From positions 24,279-88,278 of the forward strand of contig UQBC01000006.1 of NCBI GenBank assembly GCA_900539195.1: a stretch of DNA of 64,000 nt, written 5' to 3'. The notes beneath the pieces are model-generated. The model ran no database searches. It saw only the letters and a program-made list of their open reading frames with translations, and was not told the origin of the DNA. Below, piece by piece: positions 43,839 to 52,585 of this stretch. This DNA is from an uncultured Oscillospiraceae bacterium (GTDB taxonomy: Bacteria > Bacillota > Clostridia > Oscillospirales > Ruminococcaceae). Both the position numbers and the translations under genes were made by a program. Each line of letters begins with the position of its first letter. Within the stretch, counting starts at the first letter, position 1.

Positions 43839-46049
43839 ATGAGCATCAGACGTACAGTAAACCTGACAGGCATAAATTCAAGTGAAATATATACGCTTAA
43901 CTATCCGCAGTCTGTCCTTAAGTTTGCGGACTATGACTTTTCAGGCTTTATCAAACGTTGTACGGATTACTGCAAACGCTGTATGACAAACGGCGAATAC
44001 CGTCTTGAAGATATAGTCGCACTTCGTAACTCCCTTGGCGCGTGCCACAAATATGTAGAAGCGAATATCCACGGCATTTACGAAAAAGTCGTACAGGATC
44101 TTTTTATCGAATACCTTTGCAGAGAAAAGGGGCTTGGCATATCATCACTGTGGAATGAACTGATAAATGCGAAAAATCCTTTTGAAAAACTTATCTTCAC
44201 AAGGCTTACCGAATACCGCCACAACAAAGCGGTAAACCGTTGGGTGAGCCTTCTTCAGCTTCAGGATTATGCTAAGAAAAAGATAGATTTTGTATTCGGC
44301 GAAAAAGCGACCCTTGAGCAGGCTTATGCAAAACGTGATTACTTCGACCTTACCTTCAGCGTAGCCGCAAACGAGATGGGCTACCCCACCGAGTGCTTCA
44401 CAGCAGCAAAGGTATATACGGTCGGCAGACTGCCGTCAGCGCCGTTCATAACCTCCAATATCTCAAAAGCTATAGCAGGCTCGGCACTGCCCGATATCGA
44501 CTATGACGATATGGTACACCGTCCTTTTTCTCCGATGCACTCAGACAGCGAGGCAATGGACGTATTTGCAAAGGTGAAGAATTATATTCCCGAAAAGCCT
44601 GATTCGGTGCTGAACACTATCATAACAACAATGCGTTCTCTGCCGAAAAAGGTATATGTTTCCGACAGCTTTAAAGCGGTCATCGACCTTGAAATCGACC
44701 TTTTGCTTGAAAGCGGAGGAATATTACAGCGCTGTGCACGTTGCGGCGAATATTACCTACGTGACAAGGACTATGATTACGATTACTGTGATAAGGCACA
44801 GCCGGGCGGCAGAACCTGTCTTGAACTGAGCACTACCACCCCGCCGAGAACGGCAGATGAGATAAGACAGCTCGAGGACATGACAAAAGAGCTGTACACA
44901 TATATGTCAAAGCGCATAAACGTTGACCTGACACAGCGCGATTTTGCCGAATGGTATCAGAGCTTTATGGCAATAAAGGAAAGCATTCTGCATAATACGC
45001 TGAGCGTTGCGGAGTTCCGGGAGTTTGAAAACTACTCTCACGACCTGCATTTTGCACCTGTGAAACCGCCTGAGCCTCCCGCAGAAAAGCAGCCGGAACA
45101 GGCATCTGACGACAAACAGAACAATGCTCAGAAGCAACCGGAAGTAAAGCCGTTCGTATTTGAACGTGTTGACCGCAGTGTACTTTACGAGCAGGAGAAG
45201 CGCCGCAGAAAGCAGGAACAGGAACGTGAATTACTCGAACTTGAACAGGAAAGAATGTCGTCACAGCCGCCGGAGCCTATAACTGATGCCGTGCCAAAAC
45301 AGCCTGTTCACGTTATGAAGGCGGAGGAAGCTGGAAGTCTTGACGTAACCGTATTCGACAATCCGTTTGACGGCGCATTTGATGAAGAAATATCAAAGCT
45401 TGAAAAGGTCACGGCCGACCACGACTTCAAGCCGCTTGACGATATTTTCAGCTTTGGTTCTTCTGACGAGCCGGAAACAAGCGTACCGCATCCGGACGAA
45501 AACCGTGCGCCCGACAGCAACGCATATGAAAACTCCTCTTTCGGCAAAGAAAACAGCTCTGCCATAGATACAGGCTTTGCGGGCGAATTTGCGAAAGCCG
45601 ATTACAGCATCAGAAAAACAGCTACCCCGAAGAGCAACTATGCCGCAAATATGTACAGACACACGATTGAAACAACACAGTCAGATCAATCCGATGGCCT
45701 TACAGAACTGTACCCCGAAATACGCAGTGACGGCGAACGCCTGACAACCGATGACTTTGACATACTCCCGTCATCACCTGTCCCAGAAGTATCCGAAAAG
45801 GCAGAAAAGCCTGCCGTAACAGAATTGCCCAAGCCAAAGTACAGAGTGCCCGACCATGCCGCACCTGTGATAAAACTTGACGCACCGAGCATTGACGACC
45901 TTACAGACAGCGAGGATATACCGGGCTCCGACAGACGCAGACGTTCGGACAGTGCGGTAAGCAGGAGCACTGCCAAGCGCCTGCTTGACGGCATAATAAA
46001 ACCGACAAAGATACGCAATCCGTTTATAGACGAAAATGATGATGAATAA
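43839..46049 (+). CDS. large protein with a zinc-knuckle and a disordered acidic tail, DUF6076-like
   Basis: 736 residues, no membrane segment. Residues about 1-390 are mostly helical; a zinc site CARCGEYY...CDK...CLE lies at about 297-330, a pattern seen in DUF6076-type proteins of Clostridia (family by recollection, unsearched). Residues about 395-730 are low-complexity, rich in Pro, Glu, Asp and Ser, with one strongly charged helix (YEQEKRRRKQEQERELLELEQ, shown in part, about 448-468) and probably disordered. The start is ATG 43839 with AAAGGAT upstream; the frame opens earlier at 43737 inside the previous gene. Its end overlaps comFC by 14 nt. Function unknown. Confidence 0.8.
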   Translation: MSIRRTVNLTGINSSEIYTLNYPQSVLKFADYDFSGFIKRCTDYCKRCMTNGEYRLEDIVALRNSLGACHKYVEANIHGIYEKVVQDLFIEYLCREKGLGISSLWNELINAKNPFEKLIFTRLTEYRHNKAVNRWVSLLQLQDYAKKKIDFVFGEKATLEQAYAKRDYFDLTFSVAANEMGYPTECFTAAKVYTVGRLPSAPFITSNISKAIAGSALPDIDYDDMVHRPFSPMHSDSEAMDVFAKVKNYIPEKPDSVLNTIITTMRSLPKKVYVSDSFKAVIDLEIDLLLESGGILQRCARCGEYYLRDKDYDYDYCDKAQPGGRTCLELSTTTPPRTADEIRQLEDMTKELYTYMSKRINVDLTQRDFAEWYQSFMAIKESILHNTLSVAEFREFENYSHDLHFAPVKPPEPPAEKQPEQASDDKQNNAQKQPEVKPFVFERVDRSVLYEQEKRRRKQEQERELLELEQERMSSQPPEPITDAVPKQPVHVMKAEEAGSLDVTVFDNPFDGAFDEEISKLEKVTADHDFKPLDDIFSFGSSDEPETSVPHPDENRAPDSNAYENSSFGKENSSAIDTGFAGEFAKADYSIRKTATPKSNYAANMYRHTIETTQSDQSDGLTELYPEIRSDGERLTTDDFDILPSSPVPEVSEKAEKPAVTELPKPKYRVPDHAAPVIKLDAPSIDDLTDSEDIPGSDRRRRSDSAVSRSTAKRLLDGIIKPTKIRNPFIDENDDE

Positions 46050-46683
46050 ATACGAGCTTAAAAGGATACTGCTTGATTTCTTCTTTCCGAACCGCTGTCC
46101 TGTGTGCAACAAAGTCATAGGAAGAATGGATTATATCTGCAATGACTGTGCTGACAAATTTCAATACAGCAACAAAGAAGAAGCCCTCTGCGGCGGCAGG
46201 CTTATCAGCGTATGCAGATATAGCGGCAGTGCAGAACATATAGTTTTAGGAGCAAAGCGGAACCGTGACGGAAGCAAGCTCAGCTTTATGGCGTACACGC
46301 TTATGCGAAAGATCACGGAAAGCTACGACACATTGCCCGATGTTCTTCTCCCTGTGCCGATATACCACAGCGATAAAGTAAAAAAAGGCTACTGCCATAC
46401 AGAAAAGATATGCCGTGAGATAACCGAGCTTACAGGTATACCGACAGTAAGCGCAGTCGCCAAAATCAAAAAGACAGCCCAGCAGAAATCCCTTGGCAGA
46501 GAAAAGCGTCTTGTAAATCTTAAGGGTTGCTTTGCCGTTACCGATGAGAATGCCCTTAAAGGCAAACACATTCTTGTAATTGACGATGTTACTACCACAG
46601 GCTCGACGCTTACGGAAATATATCATACAATAGAAAGCTGCGATCCTGCGACAGTCGACTTTGCCGTATTCGCACGGACATAA
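46036..46683 (+). CDS. comFC: ComF family protein
   Basis: 215 residues. An N-terminal zinc ribbon (NRCPVCNKVIGRMDYICNDCADKF, Cys pairs at about 20-23 and 35-38) precedes a phosphoribosyltransferase fold with KKGYCHTEKICREI (about 117-130) and the PRPP-binding motif VIDDVTTTGSTL (about 179-190). ComFC-type proteins help single-stranded DNA handling in natural transformation, and many genomes keep them without known competence. The start lies inside the end of the preceding gene (three ATGs in a row from 46036), with no clear Shine-Dalgarno, so coupling is likely. A 16-bp hairpin follows the stop. Confidence 0.93.
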   Translation: MMMNKYELKRILLDFFFPNRCPVCNKVIGRMDYICNDCADKFQYSNKEEALCGGRLISVCRYSGSAEHIVLGAKRNRDGSKLSFMAYTLMRKITESYDTLPDVLLPVPIYHSDKVKKGYCHTEKICREITELTGIPTVSAVAKIKKTAQQKSLGREKRLVNLKGCFAVTDENALKGKHILVIDDVTTTGSTLTEIYHTIESCDPATVDFAVFART

Positions 46684-46686
46684 AAT

Positions 46687-47308
46687 GAAGCTGTGATGAA
46701 ATGCCAAAATTTCATCACAGCTTCTCAGTTTATCAAAATTCCGTTAAAATTATAATGCAACATCTTATAAAATACCAAAACAATAAATATATCACCAACT
46801 ATGCTGAAAATATTTTCCGTGCCGATAAGATGTTAATAATTTCGTGAGAGTATCGGTGCAACTTCACTAACATTAACCCTTCAAAAAAACGCTACTAACC
46901 TAAGATATATGTACTAAAACTGCGGACGTGTAGCGTTAAGCGTTCCAGAACCTACAGGATATACGATATTCGGGAGGTTCTACGAGTTTATCCAACACCC
47001 TAGCGGGGTGGGGGTGTGGGTAAGGAAAGAGGGAGCACGAGGGAGAGAACCTAAGGGACAGGGAGAGGGGCTGCTAAGTCCCTTGCCCTGTTCCCTTTGG
47101 TGCTTTCACTCGTTCATAGTAGCAACGTTATTACACAGAATAGCGAACCCGAGAAGTGCTATCCCACAAATAGCAATATCGGTAGCCTGCTATCAATGTT
47201 AATTACTAAAACGGTATAATAGGAGTGATATACAAAAAAGTGAGCCGTGCGCACTATTCTTTGCGCTTCAACTCACTTTTTCTTTTTCAGGTTGCGTCAC
47301 AACCCTAT
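46687..47308 (+). repeat. ~620-bp structured interspersed repeat, copy 3
   Basis: Aligned with 2526-3157 over its length and with the inverted copy at 4868-5543. It begins with an exact palindrome (16-bp arms, 46687-46724) that abuts comFC and may act as its terminator. Other hairpins: 46947-46981 (AGAACCT/AGGTTCT), 47039-47111 (long central stem), 47151-47176 region (partly decayed) and the terminator-like hairpin 47236-47290 (AAAAAGTGAG/CTCACTTTTT, then TTTTTCTTTTTC). It ends with the small palindrome GGTTGCGTCACAACC (47290-47304). No reading frame is convincing inside; the 64-codon frame from 47008 is low-complexity. Confidence 0.85.
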
Positions 47309-47315
47309 TTTATTA

Positions 47316-48494
47316 TCACTTCTCCCCGTCGGGTCTGAACGTATGTTCCTTGAACGCTATACAGTTTCCCCCTATACGCTTTGCAACATTCTGTGAACGC
47401 ATAGCCCTTTCATATATATCGTCATATGTATCACCCGGCATACCCCTTGCGGCACTGACCGTAACGGTTATGCTGCGATAGCGCCGTGCCTCCGGAAAAG
47501 GTATCTTCATATCCCTTATGGCGCTTCTTATCTCTTCGCTGAGTACTATTGCCTCCTTGTCCGTATTTACCGGCAGACACACAAGTATCTTATCGCTTTC
47601 ATAACGGCAGGTGATATCGGTTCTTGATTTTGATATTATCTTTACGCAGTTTGCCACATTCGACAACACCTCGTCCGACTTTTCTGTACCGTAAAGCCTG
47701 TTGTACTCTGCAAAGTTATCTATATCAACAAGAAGCAGTGCAACGCTGTTTCCCGTCCTTAAAAGCTCGGTTGCCTTTTCTATTCCGTATGCCCTGTTGT
47801 ATAGATCGGTACGGCTGTCCATGACCGCCGACATCTTCATTCTCTGCCTGTCGTCCTTTATACGCTTTGAGTTTATCATTCTGGCGGTGTAAAGGCTGTA
47901 CACCGAGCAGGAGATGAAAAAGCCGAGTAATGCCATTCCCCACACGGTAAACGGATAATAACCCGAAACGTTGTTCACACAACAGAGTATCGTATACCAC
48001 ACCGGGATTATTCCGAGGAAGAACGCCGATGTAGCAGGTGCAAACACAGGTACTGCGGCAAACACCATTATAGTTACCGCCGTCTGTGAAAGTCCCGCCG
48101 CCCCGGAAATACAGCCTGTGACCTTTATACAGTATGAAATCAGATAAAGTCCCCAGAATACATAAGGGTAATATGACGGGTATTTTCCGCTGAAATAAAA
48201 TCCGAATCCTACGCCGCACACTGCTGTAAACAGTATCAGTACCTCTCCTGCAATCTCAGCCGAGCCGCCGTCGGTGATTACATTCTCGAATATGACCGAC
48301 ATGAACGTGCAGATTATCATTATGATCGCCGCTATCGGAATGATACGGCAGTTATATCGTGATATGCAGGCGGTAAGCAGACTTTTGCCGCTTCTGCCCT
48401 CTATCTTCTGAGTAGAAAACTTTGCCGCAGTTGCCATAGGCAGACGGTTTTTAATTTCATTTGCTCCGAGTGAAAACAACTCTGTAACTTTCAT
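47316..48494 (-). CDS. membrane GGDEF-domain protein with a degenerate active site
   Basis: 392 residues. Residues about 45-210 contain five or six membrane segments (e.g. IIPIAAIIMIICTFMSVIF, VFWGLYLISYCIKVTGCI, GMALLGFFISCSVYSLY). Residues about 225-385 are a GGDEF fold (DSRTDLYNR, LLLVDIDNFAEYNRLYG), but the active-site loop reads RYESDKILVCLP in place of RYGGDEF, so diguanylate cyclase activity is doubtful; it may bind a nucleotide as a sensor. It is 6 nt from the next gene upstream (48501) on the same strand and lies immediately beside repeat copy 3. Start ATG with GGAAGGAAT-type site. Confidence 0.86.
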   Translation of the reverse strand: MKVTELFSLGANEIKNRLPMATAAKFSTQKIEGRSGKSLLTACISRYNCRIIPIAAIIMIICTFMSVIFENVITDGGSAEIAGEVLILFTAVCGVGFGFYFSGKYPSYYPYVFWGLYLISYCIKVTGCISGAAGLSQTAVTIMVFAAVPVFAPATSAFFLGIIPVWYTILCCVNNVSGYYPFTVWGMALLGFFISCSVYSLYTARMINSKRIKDDRQRMKMSAVMDSRTDLYNRAYGIEKATELLRTGNSVALLLVDIDNFAEYNRLYGTEKSDEVLSNVANCVKIISKSRTDITCRYESDKILVCLPVNTDKEAIVLSEEIRSAIRDMKIPFPEARRYRSITVTVSAARGMPGDTYDDIYERAMRSQNVAKRIGGNCIAFKEHTFRPDGEK

Positions 48495-48500
48495 TATTTT

Positions 48501-49241
48501 TTATTCCTTCCGGGAATTATCCTCACCGTTATCCGCCGGTTCGGTGAAATTTCTTCCGCAATGCTCGCAGAAGGACGAATTGCCGTTTATCTTTGCGTGG
48601 CAGAACGGGCACTCGTCATAGTGCTGAAGCTGAACGCTTCCGTTGTCGATTTCAAAATCGTCAATTTCTGGGTGGTCTGTAAACAAGCTCTTACGCTTTC
48701 TGAAATAAATGTAATTAAGCAGTGATGCGACGCCCGAAAATACAACGCTCACTATTATATTTCTGACAGTGCCGCCGAATGTATAAACCTCCGGATTGAC
48801 CATAGCATTAAGACATCCCGACATAAGCTGTCGCACGCCGTTTATAACAGGAACAGAAATCAGAAATGTGACTATCAGATTATATCCCGACACTGCAAGC
48901 GTACCCATTCTTTTGAACACAAGCACACACAGCACAAGAAGATAGACCGTTACCAGAAAATCCGCTACGGCGATTACCGTGAATAATTCTATATTCATTC
49001 CGGACATTCCGGATATTTCGGCAAAGGCAACCTGTATCTTTTCGATGGCTTCGGGATTGTTAATTGTGGCGGCTATAAGAATATAACCGATTATACCAGA
49101 TATGCAGTTTATGATATTGAGTATCATTGACACATAGCGGAAAAATTTAAACCACCTCAGCGGTAACGGATAATAATCCATTCTGAACTTTACATGATAT
49201 TTTCTTAATTCACGTTCATTCTTTTTTGCGTTTTCATCCAT
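48501..49241 (-). CDS. four-segment membrane protein with a C-terminal zinc ribbon
   Basis: 246 residues. About 30-180 holds four membrane segments (VSMILNIINCISGIIGYILIA, LFTVIAVADFLVTVYLLVLCVLV, LIVTFLISVPVINGV, NIIVSVVFSGVASLLNYIYF). The tail (about 205-230) has CPFCHAKI...FCEHCGRNF, a zinc-ribbon pair of CxxC. Start ATG 49241 has AAAGGAC upstream; the frame opens at TTG 49259, overlapping the previous gene by 4 nt. It is a paralog of the next protein upstream: both have a '[YD]P-L-[IL]-W-F' start and an '(F)KxRRSLF[TS]D' end. Function unknown; it may be cotranscribed with the GGDEF gene. Confidence 0.8.
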   Translation of the reverse strand: MDENAKKNERELRKYHVKFRMDYYPLPLRWFKFFRYVSMILNIINCISGIIGYILIAATINNPEAIEKIQVAFAEISGMSGMNIELFTVIAVADFLVTVYLLVLCVLVFKRMGTLAVSGYNLIVTFLISVPVINGVRQLMSGCLNAMVNPEVYTFGGTVRNIIVSVVFSGVASLLNYIYFRKRKSLFTDHPEIDDFEIDNGSVQLQHYDECPFCHAKINGNSSFCEHCGRNFTEPADNGEDNSRKE

Positions 49242-49255
49242 TTTGTTAAGTCCTT

Positions 49256-49843
49256 TCAATCACTGAAAAGGCTCCTTCTGTTTTTGAAATATCTTAAATT
49301 CAGAATGAGCCATACTGCCATAAATACTACTGAGAAAATTGCAAAAAGTATATTTGTTATGCTGACATCATAGTCTTTAACGCCGCTGAACAGCGCAACT
49401 CTGAAAAGTTCGCTTGCCGAAGTGCTTACAGCGTTTACCGCAGAAGTATAGATGAGGAAAAATTTAAGGAAACCGTAAGATTTTTGCGTCAGCTCGGAAA
49501 GCTGTCTGAACATTATGACGCAAAGAGGAACAACAGCCGCAAGCAGTACCGACATTACGATATTGTATGCAATAAAGCCGGGTATTGCGGCGGCATTTGC
49601 CTGTTTTTGCACTTCATCGCTGAATGACGCAAATACCGACACAATGCATACTATAGCCGAGTAGCCCGACATAACAGCCTGCAGTACCGTTATCACGGTC
49701 TTGAATATACGAAACCATGTTATTGACAGCGGGCAGTCATACAGCTTAGTGTTCGCATAGCGTATCCTGTCACTGCGGCTGTTTATCACGGGTTTCTTAG
49801 GTTCATTCTTGTATGAGCTGTTCTTTCTTTTTGCTTTTGACAT
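49256..49843 (-). CDS. four-segment membrane protein, paralog without zinc ribbon
   Basis: 195 residues, four membrane segments (about 45-70, 82-105, 118-140, 160-182) and a basic, soluble N-terminal 35 residues (MSKAKRKNSSYKNEPKKP). The core shares the layout of the 48501 protein (CPLSITWFRIFKTVITVL against YPLPLRWFKFFRYVSMIL; LRYFKNRRSLFSD against YFRKRKSLFTD) but it lacks the zinc-ribbon tail. Lies 40 nt after rnfB's end on the same strand; AGGAAACC-type site before ATG. Function unknown. Confidence 0.78.
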   Translation of the reverse strand: MSKAKRKNSSYKNEPKKPVINSRSDRIRYANTKLYDCPLSITWFRIFKTVITVLQAVMSGYSAIVCIVSVFASFSDEVQKQANAAAIPGFIAYNIVMSVLLAAVVPLCVIMFRQLSELTQKSYGFLKFFLIYTSAVNAVSTSASELFRVALFSGVKDYDVSITNILFAIFSVVFMAVWLILNLRYFKNRRSLFSD

Positions 49844-49882
49844 CTCTTGTAGGTTTCCTTTCGTTTGCCTGAAATAATCGGA

Positions 49883-50710
49883 TTATTTGTCCGCCTGCTC
49901 CGCCTTATCGGAATGTGTGCAGGTTATATTGACAAGGCACTTTCTCGGACAGGCTGATACACAGGTGCCGCACGAGGTACATTTGTCATAGTCGATAACA
50001 GCGTGGTTATCCGCAACGATAACCGCACCGTGAGGACATTTTTTCTCGCATATCCTACAACCGATACAACCATTGGTACATACCGTTCTTGTGACCTTGC
50101 CGCTGTCCTTTGACGAGCAACGCAGAGCTACTGTGCTTGTTTCTTTCCTTAAGAATATAAGGTGATTCGGACAGGCGGTAACGCACTTTCCGCAACCGCC
50201 GCACTTAGCAGGGTCGACCACCGCAACGCCGTCAGCAATCGTAATTGCGTCATTACCGCAAACCGCTGCGCAGTCGCCGTAGCCGTCACAGCCGAAGCGG
50301 CATTCGCCCTTACCGTTGTAGAATTTCTCAACAGCGGCGCAGGACTTTGTTCCTGTGAATGTAAATCTGTCCTTAGTTGCTTTTTCGCAGCCGTTGCAAC
50401 GCACATAAGCTACCTCACGGATAAATTCTCCGCCCTCGGTACCCATTATTGCGTTTATCTTCTTCATAACATCCGCTCCGCCGGGCTTACACAGGCTAGT
50501 CGGTGCGCCGTCATGAGCTACGGCAGCGGCATAGCCTGCACAGCCCGAATAACCGCATCCGCCGCAGTTTGCGCCGGGAAGCGCCTCGGTTATCTTTGCC
50601 TCGGTTTCATCTGTCTTTACAGCCAGCACCTTTGACGCTATCAGCAGTAATATACCCGAAAGTGCGCCGAAGCCGAGAAATATAAGTATAGGTAAAATAT
50701 ATTCTTTCAT
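49883..50710 (-). CDS. rnfB: Rnf complex subunit B (ferredoxin-like Fe-S subunit)
   Basis: 275 residues. An N-terminal membrane anchor (about 5-28) is followed by the Fe-S-binding DUF domain GANCGGCGYSGCAGYA (about 47-62) and several 4Fe-4S ferredoxin motifs (CGGCGKCVTACP about 170-181; CIGCRICEKKCP about 215-226; CTSCGTCVSACP about 243-254). RnfB takes electrons from reduced ferredoxin at the entry of the ion-pumping complex. It is the last gene of rnfCDGEAB, following rnfA by 15 nt. Confidence 0.97.
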   Translation of the reverse strand: MKEYILPILIFLGFGALSGILLLIASKVLAVKTDETEAKITEALPGANCGGCGYSGCAGYAAAVAHDGAPTSLCKPGGADVMKKINAIMGTEGGEFIREVAYVRCNGCEKATKDRFTFTGTKSCAAVEKFYNGKGECRFGCDGYGDCAAVCGNDAITIADGVAVVDPAKCGGCGKCVTACPNHLIFLRKETSTVALRCSSKDSGKVTRTVCTNGCIGCRICEKKCPHGAVIVADNHAVIDYDKCTSCGTCVSACPRKCLVNITCTHSDKAEQADK

Positions 50711-50725
50711 CGTCTTTCCTTTCGC

Positions 50726-51328
50726 TTAACCGCCGAAAATTCCGTCAACTACGCCGCCGAAGCCTATAAACGCAAGCGATACTATCGAAGCCGCCATAAG
50801 CGTTATCGGCGCACCCTGAAGTGCCTTAGGTATGTCACAGCGTTCAAGTCTTGAACGTACACCTGAGAATATTATCATAGCTATCATAAAGCCAAGACCC
50901 GCACCGAACGAGTTTACAACGCTCTCTAAAAGGTCGTAGTCTTTTGTAAGGTTGAGCAGTGTAACACCGAGTACGGCACAGTTTGTGGTGATAAGGGGAA
51001 GATACACGCCGAGCGACTTATAAAGCGGCGGCATATATTTTTTCAGCACCATTTCAACAAGCTGAACGAATACGGCTATCACAAGGATAAACGCTATCGT
51101 ATTCATATACTCTATTCCGAGCGGAACAAGTATTCCGTAGTAGATAGGATAGGTAACAAGGCTTGCGCAGACCATTACGAATGTAACCGCCGCACCCATG
51201 CCTATTGAGCTGTCGAGCTTCTTTGAAACGCCTAAGAAGGGGCAGATACCGAGGAATTTCGATAATACGAAGTTCTCGGTCAGAATGCCTGTCAGCAGTA
51301 TTATCATCAGATTTTTTGCGATTTCCAT
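50726..51328 (-). CDS. rnfA: Rnf complex subunit A (membrane)
   Basis: 200 residues with six membrane segments. Typical start MEIAKNLMIILLTGILTENFVLSKFLGICPFLGVSKK, with the conserved membrane Cys (about residue 28) that forms a shared Fe-S site with RnfE, and the TTNCAVLGVTLLN segment (about 114-126). Like RnfE it takes part in ion movement across the membrane. Its ATG overlaps the rnfE stop by one base. Confidence 0.97.
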   Translation of the reverse strand: MEIAKNLMIILLTGILTENFVLSKFLGICPFLGVSKKLDSSIGMGAAVTFVMVCASLVTYPIYYGILVPLGIEYMNTIAFILVIAVFVQLVEMVLKKYMPPLYKSLGVYLPLITTNCAVLGVTLLNLTKDYDLLESVVNSFGAGLGFMIAMIIFSGVRSRLERCDIPKALQGAPITLMAASIVSLAFIGFGGVVDGIFGG

Positions 51329-52005
51329 TACTGCTCACCTCCGTTACTGTTTGCCTTGTCGCAGGCACCGGGGCAGCCCTCTGCGTTGGGGCAGTTGTGA
51401 CAGCCGATCTCACGGGGCTTTTTCTTCATAAGGCGGTTTACAACGGCTATAACGGCACCGAGTACAAAGAATCCGCCTGCGGGGAGAATGAACAGCGTCA
51501 TAGGCTCTATAAATTCAGGCATTACGGTAATTCCGAACCACTGACCCGAACCGAATATCTCACGGACGGAGCCTACAAGCACAAGCGTCAGCGTAAAGCC
51601 GAGTCCCATTCCAAGACCGTCCATTATCGACGGAATGACCTTGTTTTTAGATGCGAACATTTCCGCTCTGCCGAGAATGATACAGTTAACTGTGATAAGG
51701 CTCAGGTACATACCAAGGCTCGAATAAATATCGGGGGCGAAAGCCTGTAATATAAGGCTTACAAATGTTACAAAGCCTGCTACTATAACTATATATGCAG
51801 GAAGTCTTACCGTGTCGGGAATCACTTTTTTAAGCAGAGAGATAACTATATTTGAACATACAAGTACAAACGTTGTGGAAAGTCCCATTCCTACACCGTT
51901 TGCCGCCATTGTTGTAATGGCGAGCGTGGGACACATACCGAGCAGCATTACCATGTTCGGATTTTCTTTTATAAGTCCTTTGGTAAATTCCTTCAGATTA
52001 CTCAT
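51328..52005 (-). CDS. rnfE: Rnf complex subunit E (membrane), with a Cys-rich tail
   Basis: 225 residues, six membrane segments; NPNMVMLLGMCPTLAITTMAANG and SLITVNCIILGRAEMFASKNK are the conserved blocks with the two membrane cysteines. The last ~25 residues, after the final membrane segment, hold four cysteines (CHNCPNAEGCPGAC), a possible metal or Fe-S site on the cytoplasmic side that is not part of the basic RnfE. The gene overlaps rnfG by 8 nt and rnfA by 1 nt. Confidence 0.96.
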   Translation of the reverse strand: MSNLKEFTKGLIKENPNMVMLLGMCPTLAITTMAANGVGMGLSTTFVLVCSNIVISLLKKVIPDTVRLPAYIVIVAGFVTFVSLILQAFAPDIYSSLGMYLSLITVNCIILGRAEMFASKNKVIPSIMDGLGMGLGFTLTLVLVGSVREIFGSGQWFGITVMPEFIEPMTLFILPAGGFFVLGAVIAVVNRLMKKKPREIGCHNCPNAEGCPGACDKANSNGGEQ

Positions 52006-52585
52006 TCGGCTGTACCTCCTTATCCATTACCGAGTATGCCTTTACGGCAAGATTTACAGCCTTCGCCATACCTTTTGAAGAAAACGTCGAGCCTGTAATT
52101 CCCTGTACCTCGTTTTCGTTTTTCGGCTCTGACTTGACTATTGAAATATCCGACTTCACGCCGTAGAACCTCTGCAAAAATGCATCGTCGTTTATTTTTG
52201 AGCCAAGACCCGGAGTTTCGCCGAGTGCGATTATGCTTATACCGCTTACTGCGCCGTTTTTGTCTATCGCTATTACTGCGTCGATACCATCTGCGGCATA
52301 GCCGTCAACAACGGTTTCAAAAAGGAACGTGCCTTTTGTCTTGTTCTTTACTATCTTTACGATATTATCAAACTCTTCACCGTCCAGCTTTGCCGCCGCT
52401 TTATCTGTGATAAGCGCATATTCGCCCTCGCCGTCTGCGGCGATACAGCCTGCTTTCAGATTATCCGTCAGTACACCGGACGTATCGACATAAGTCAGAT
52501 TATATGTAACTATCAGCAGTGTGCAGATAAGAGTACAGATAATTGACAATACAAGCACGGGCTTAATTTTTTTCAGTACGTTCAT
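51998..52585 (-). CDS. rnfG: Rnf complex subunit G (covalent FMN)
   Basis: 195 residues. An N-terminal membrane anchor (about 7-28) is followed by an extracellular FMN-binding domain. The flavinylation site is in ITGSTFSS (about residues 163-170; FMN goes on the Thr of S/T-G-x-T). The block GETPGLGSKI is the other family motif (about 128-137). It overlaps rnfD by 4 nt upstream and rnfE by 8 nt downstream. Confidence 0.95.
   Translation of the reverse strand: MNVLKKIKPVLVLSIICTLICTLLIVTYNLTYVDTSGVLTDNLKAGCIAADGEGEYALITDKAAAKLDGEEFDNIVKIVKNKTKGTFLFETVVDGYAADGIDAVIAIDKNGAVSGISIIALGETPGLGSKINDDAFLQRFYGVKSDISIVKSEPKNENEVQGITGSTFSSKGMAKAVNLAVKAYSVMDKEVQPNE

Noticed and set aside
47008..47202. 64-codon frame inside repeat copy 3
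   Set aside because: Low-complexity glycine/arginine-rich start and a frame that is not kept in the other copies.
48501..49843. Assignment of the two membrane proteins to a named transporter family
   Set aside because: They have membrane segments but no transport motif that I can recognise.
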